Shown: positions 62,665-64,000 of the stretch, piece by piece
Numbering within the stretch: the stretch's first letter is position 1
How the letters are laid out: each line of letters opens with the position of its first letter
Notes under the pieces: generated by a model
What the model was told of the DNA's origin: nothing
What the model saw: only the letters and a program-made list of their open reading frames with translations
Database searches by the model: none
From: DATKAS01 sp963773315
Lineage (GTDB): Bacteria; Actinomycetota; Acidimicrobiia; Acidimicrobiales; DATKAS01
Direction of reading: 5' to 3'
Assembly: GCA_963773315.1 (NCBI GenBank)
Contig: CAVZAF010000005.1
Coordinates: forward strand, 248,001-312,000
Length of the DNA: 64,000 nt
Position numbers and translations under genes: made by a program

Positions 62665-63167
62665 CTCCTGAGCTCGCGCGGAGTGACCGGTCCTCCGAGA
62701 TCGACCGAGTCGTACCAGCCGCAACGCACGTCGCCGATCGGTGTGTCGGCGTCTCGGAAGTACGGCTTCAAGTCGAGCAGGGGCGTGCCGTCGATCATGT
62801 CGACTCCCGCGAACGTCAGGCGGGGCGGCTCGACGGCGAGCAGCCGCACGAGGCTGAGCCCGATCGGGTTCGGTCGTTGCGGCCCGCGCATCGCGAAGAT
62901 TCCGACCTCCTTGCCGGCACGCTGGAGCAGGAATGGCACCTGACGCATCGCAGGTTCGGGCGCGAGGCCTCCGTCTGCGGGCCCGAGCCACGTGACGAGC
63001 CACGCGTGCGAGAAGTCACCGAGGCCCTCGAGTCCGTCGAGGTACCGCGGGTCGAGCTCGATGACGCCGGGCTCTTCGTGGTTGAGCGCCGCCTGCACCG
63101 GCGTGTCGTCGAACGTCGCGTAGCGAGTGCGGATGCTTCCGATCGGCTGAAGCAGGAACGGTTTCAT
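62661..63167 (-). CDS. tsaA: TsaA/TrmO-family tRNA methyltransferase
   Basis: The 168-residue protein has LLQPIGSIRTRYATFDDTPVQAAL, HAWLVTWLG, RGPQRPNPIGLSLVRLLAV (the RxxxRPNPIG core) and GTPLLDLKPYFRDAD, which define the TsaA (UPF0066) family. The characterised members N6-methylate t6A37 in tRNA using SAM. ATG 63167 overlaps the upstream molybdoenzyme stop by four bases, so it is co-translated with it. Confidence 0.85.
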   Translation of the reverse strand: MKPFLLQPIGSIRTRYATFDDTPVQAALNHEEPGVIELDPRYLDGLEGLGDFSHAWLVTWLGPADGGLAPEPAMRQVPFLLQRAGKEVGIFAMRGPQRPNPIGLSLVRLLAVEPPRLTFAGVDMIDGTPLLDLKPYFRDADTPIGDVRCGWYDSVDLGGPVTPRELRS

Positions 63168-64000
63168 GCGCTCGGGGTCAGTCGACGACGAGCTCGACGC
63201 CGCGGCGAGAAGATCGGTGCGCCGGCGAGGTCGGCGAGCACGTCTTGTCCCGTCAGCGCGTTCGCGCCGGCGGCTCCCCACCAGTTCGAGAACAGCACGA
63301 GCGTGCCCTCGGGCACGTCGTCGCCACTCTCGGCATCGACCTCGATCTCGCCGTGCTCGTTGCGCAGCCTCACCGACGCGCCTTCGACGACGCCGAGGCG
63401 CGCGGCGTCGCCGGTCGCCATGCGTACACGAGCTGACCCCGCCATGTGCGCCAACCTCGGATGGTTCACGAACGTCGAGTTGAGGAAGTGGTGCGACTTC
63501 GGCGTGAGCAAGGTGAACTGACCGTCGTCGGGCGGGGGGTCACGGCCGTCGGGCGCGTCCATCCCGCGCACGCTGACGCGCACCTTCGAGCCGGTGCGCT
63601 CGCCCGTGGGGACCTTCGCCCACCCTTGCTCGCGCAGCTGGTCGACAAGCGCATCGGGATACGCCGACAGGTACGTGGCGAGCAGCGCCTCGTCGTCGTC
63701 GGCGAACGCCTTGTCCGCGAAGCGGGGATCGTCGTCGGCCATCGTCGCGGCGAGCATCCGGAAGATCTCGGTGTTCGGGCGGCTCTGTCCCCGCGGCGCG
63801 ATCGCGGGCTGGTTGAGGGTGAGGTAGTAGTGCCCCCACGACCACAGCACGTCGAGGTGCTCGAGCTGCGTCGTCGCCGGAAGCACGACGTCCGCGTAGC
63901 TCGCCGACTCGGTCATGAACTGCTCGACCGCAACCGTGAAGAGGTCGTCTCGCGCGAGACCAGCGCGCACAGATCGAGAGTCGGGGACCACCACGACGGG
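63164..64000 (-). CDS. Molybdopterin oxidoreductase, C-terminal part, cut by window edge
   Basis: The frame is open to base 64000, so the gene starts beyond the window. The visible 278 residues include RAGLARDDLFTVAVEQFMTESASYADVVLPATTQLEHLDVLWSWGH (molybdopterin-binding region of the DMSO-reductase superfamily) and LTPKSHHFLNSTFVNHPRLAHMAGSARVRMATGDAARLGVVEGASVRLRNEHGEIEVDAE (the C-terminal dinucleotide-binding domain). It needs bis-MGD cofactor; modABC next door supplies molybdate. The enzyme's substrate cannot be told from this part. Confidence 0.85.
   Translation of the reverse strand, partial: PVVVVPDSRSVRAGLARDDLFTVAVEQFMTESASYADVVLPATTQLEHLDVLWSWGHYYLTLNQPAIAPRGQSRPNTEIFRMLAATMADDDPRFADKAFADDDEALLATYLSAYPDALVDQLREQGWAKVPTGERTGSKVRVSVRGMDAPDGRDPPPDDGQFTLLTPKSHHFLNSTFVNHPRLAHMAGSARVRMATGDAARLGVVEGASVRLRNEHGEIEVDAESGDDVPEGTLVLFSNWWGAAGANALTGQDVLADLAGAPIFSPRRRARRRLTPSA

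Noticed and set aside
1..64000. tRNA, rRNA and insertion sequences
   Set aside because: I looked for tRNA-like cloverleaf ends, rRNA stretches and transposase motifs and found none I could support.

Overview
The window is GC-rich, densely coded bacterial chromosome that most resembles an actinobacterium. Several features suggest, by inference and not proof, an uncultured member of the class Acidimicrobiia: lipoproteins whose mature ends read CGDDSGSS or similar, many PknB-type Ser/Thr kinases fused to other domains, frequent GTG/TTG starts, ATGA/GTGA stop-start overlaps, and branched-chain-amino-acid-type ABC operons regulated by TetR proteins. I see no rRNA, tRNA, CRISPR array, transposase or integrase.

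Layout. 0-6.5 kb: the 3' part of a TPR/ATPase regulator, an FMN reductase, a repeat-bearing membrane protein, a membrane protein with a cupredoxin-like tail and an FHA protein. 6.6-12 kb: a Ser/Thr kinase fused to an HtrA-like protease and, divergently, a short proline-rich ORF followed by a PRC/MgtE-N/CBS protein and an Nramp-related transporter, probably a magnesium uptake unit. 12-20.7 kb: a TetR regulator, an amidohydrolase, an agmatinase-family enzyme, two tandem paralogous lipoproteins, a DUF1353 membrane protein, an alkyl-DHAP-synthase-like flavoenzyme, a macro-domain protein and a NUDIX hydrolase. 20.7-35.3 kb: a catabolic locus with a TetR regulator, a complete Liv-type ABC transporter, two acyl-CoA ligases, a phosphotriesterase-like lactonase, a cyclase-family hydrolase, a type I Baeyer-Villiger monooxygenase and an AraC regulator. 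Two copies of one 20-bp operator mark the transporter and the ligase promoters. The gene set reads as ketone -> ester/lactone -> acid -> acyl-CoA.

35.3-44 kb: a dynamin-like GTPase translationally coupled to a protein kinase-GTPase fusion, opposite a membrane-anchored Hsp70-like protein, an ECF sigma factor and a probable membrane regulator. This resembles, but is not the same as, the mycobacterial iniA/iniC arrangement. 44.5-47 kb: an SDR enzyme, a QueA-family protein and a SufR-like regulator. 47-53.7 kb: a CDP-deoxysugar and methylation cluster (rfbG 3' part, two C-methyltransferase-type proteins, rfbC-like epimerase, CmcI-like O-methyltransferase, NAD-dependent epimerase, rfbF) that is heavily frameshifted and joined at its left edge to an unrelated gene fragment. 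53.8-59.8 kb: a Tat lipoprotein/DUF4331/His-rich trio, small membrane proteins, a cupin, a ClC channel with CBS domains, and MarR and PadR regulators. 59.8-64 kb: modABC molybdate transport, TsaA and the 3' part of a molybdopterin oxidoreductase running off the right edge.

At least a dozen otherwise well-conserved genes carry single frameshifts, concentrated at 44-53 kb. Most are probably assembly indels in GC-rich sequence, so many genes listed with a frameshift are likely intact in the organism. No stretch longer than 300 bases is wholly without a gene; 44033-44594 holds only a broken ORF and an AT-rich promoter-like tract.
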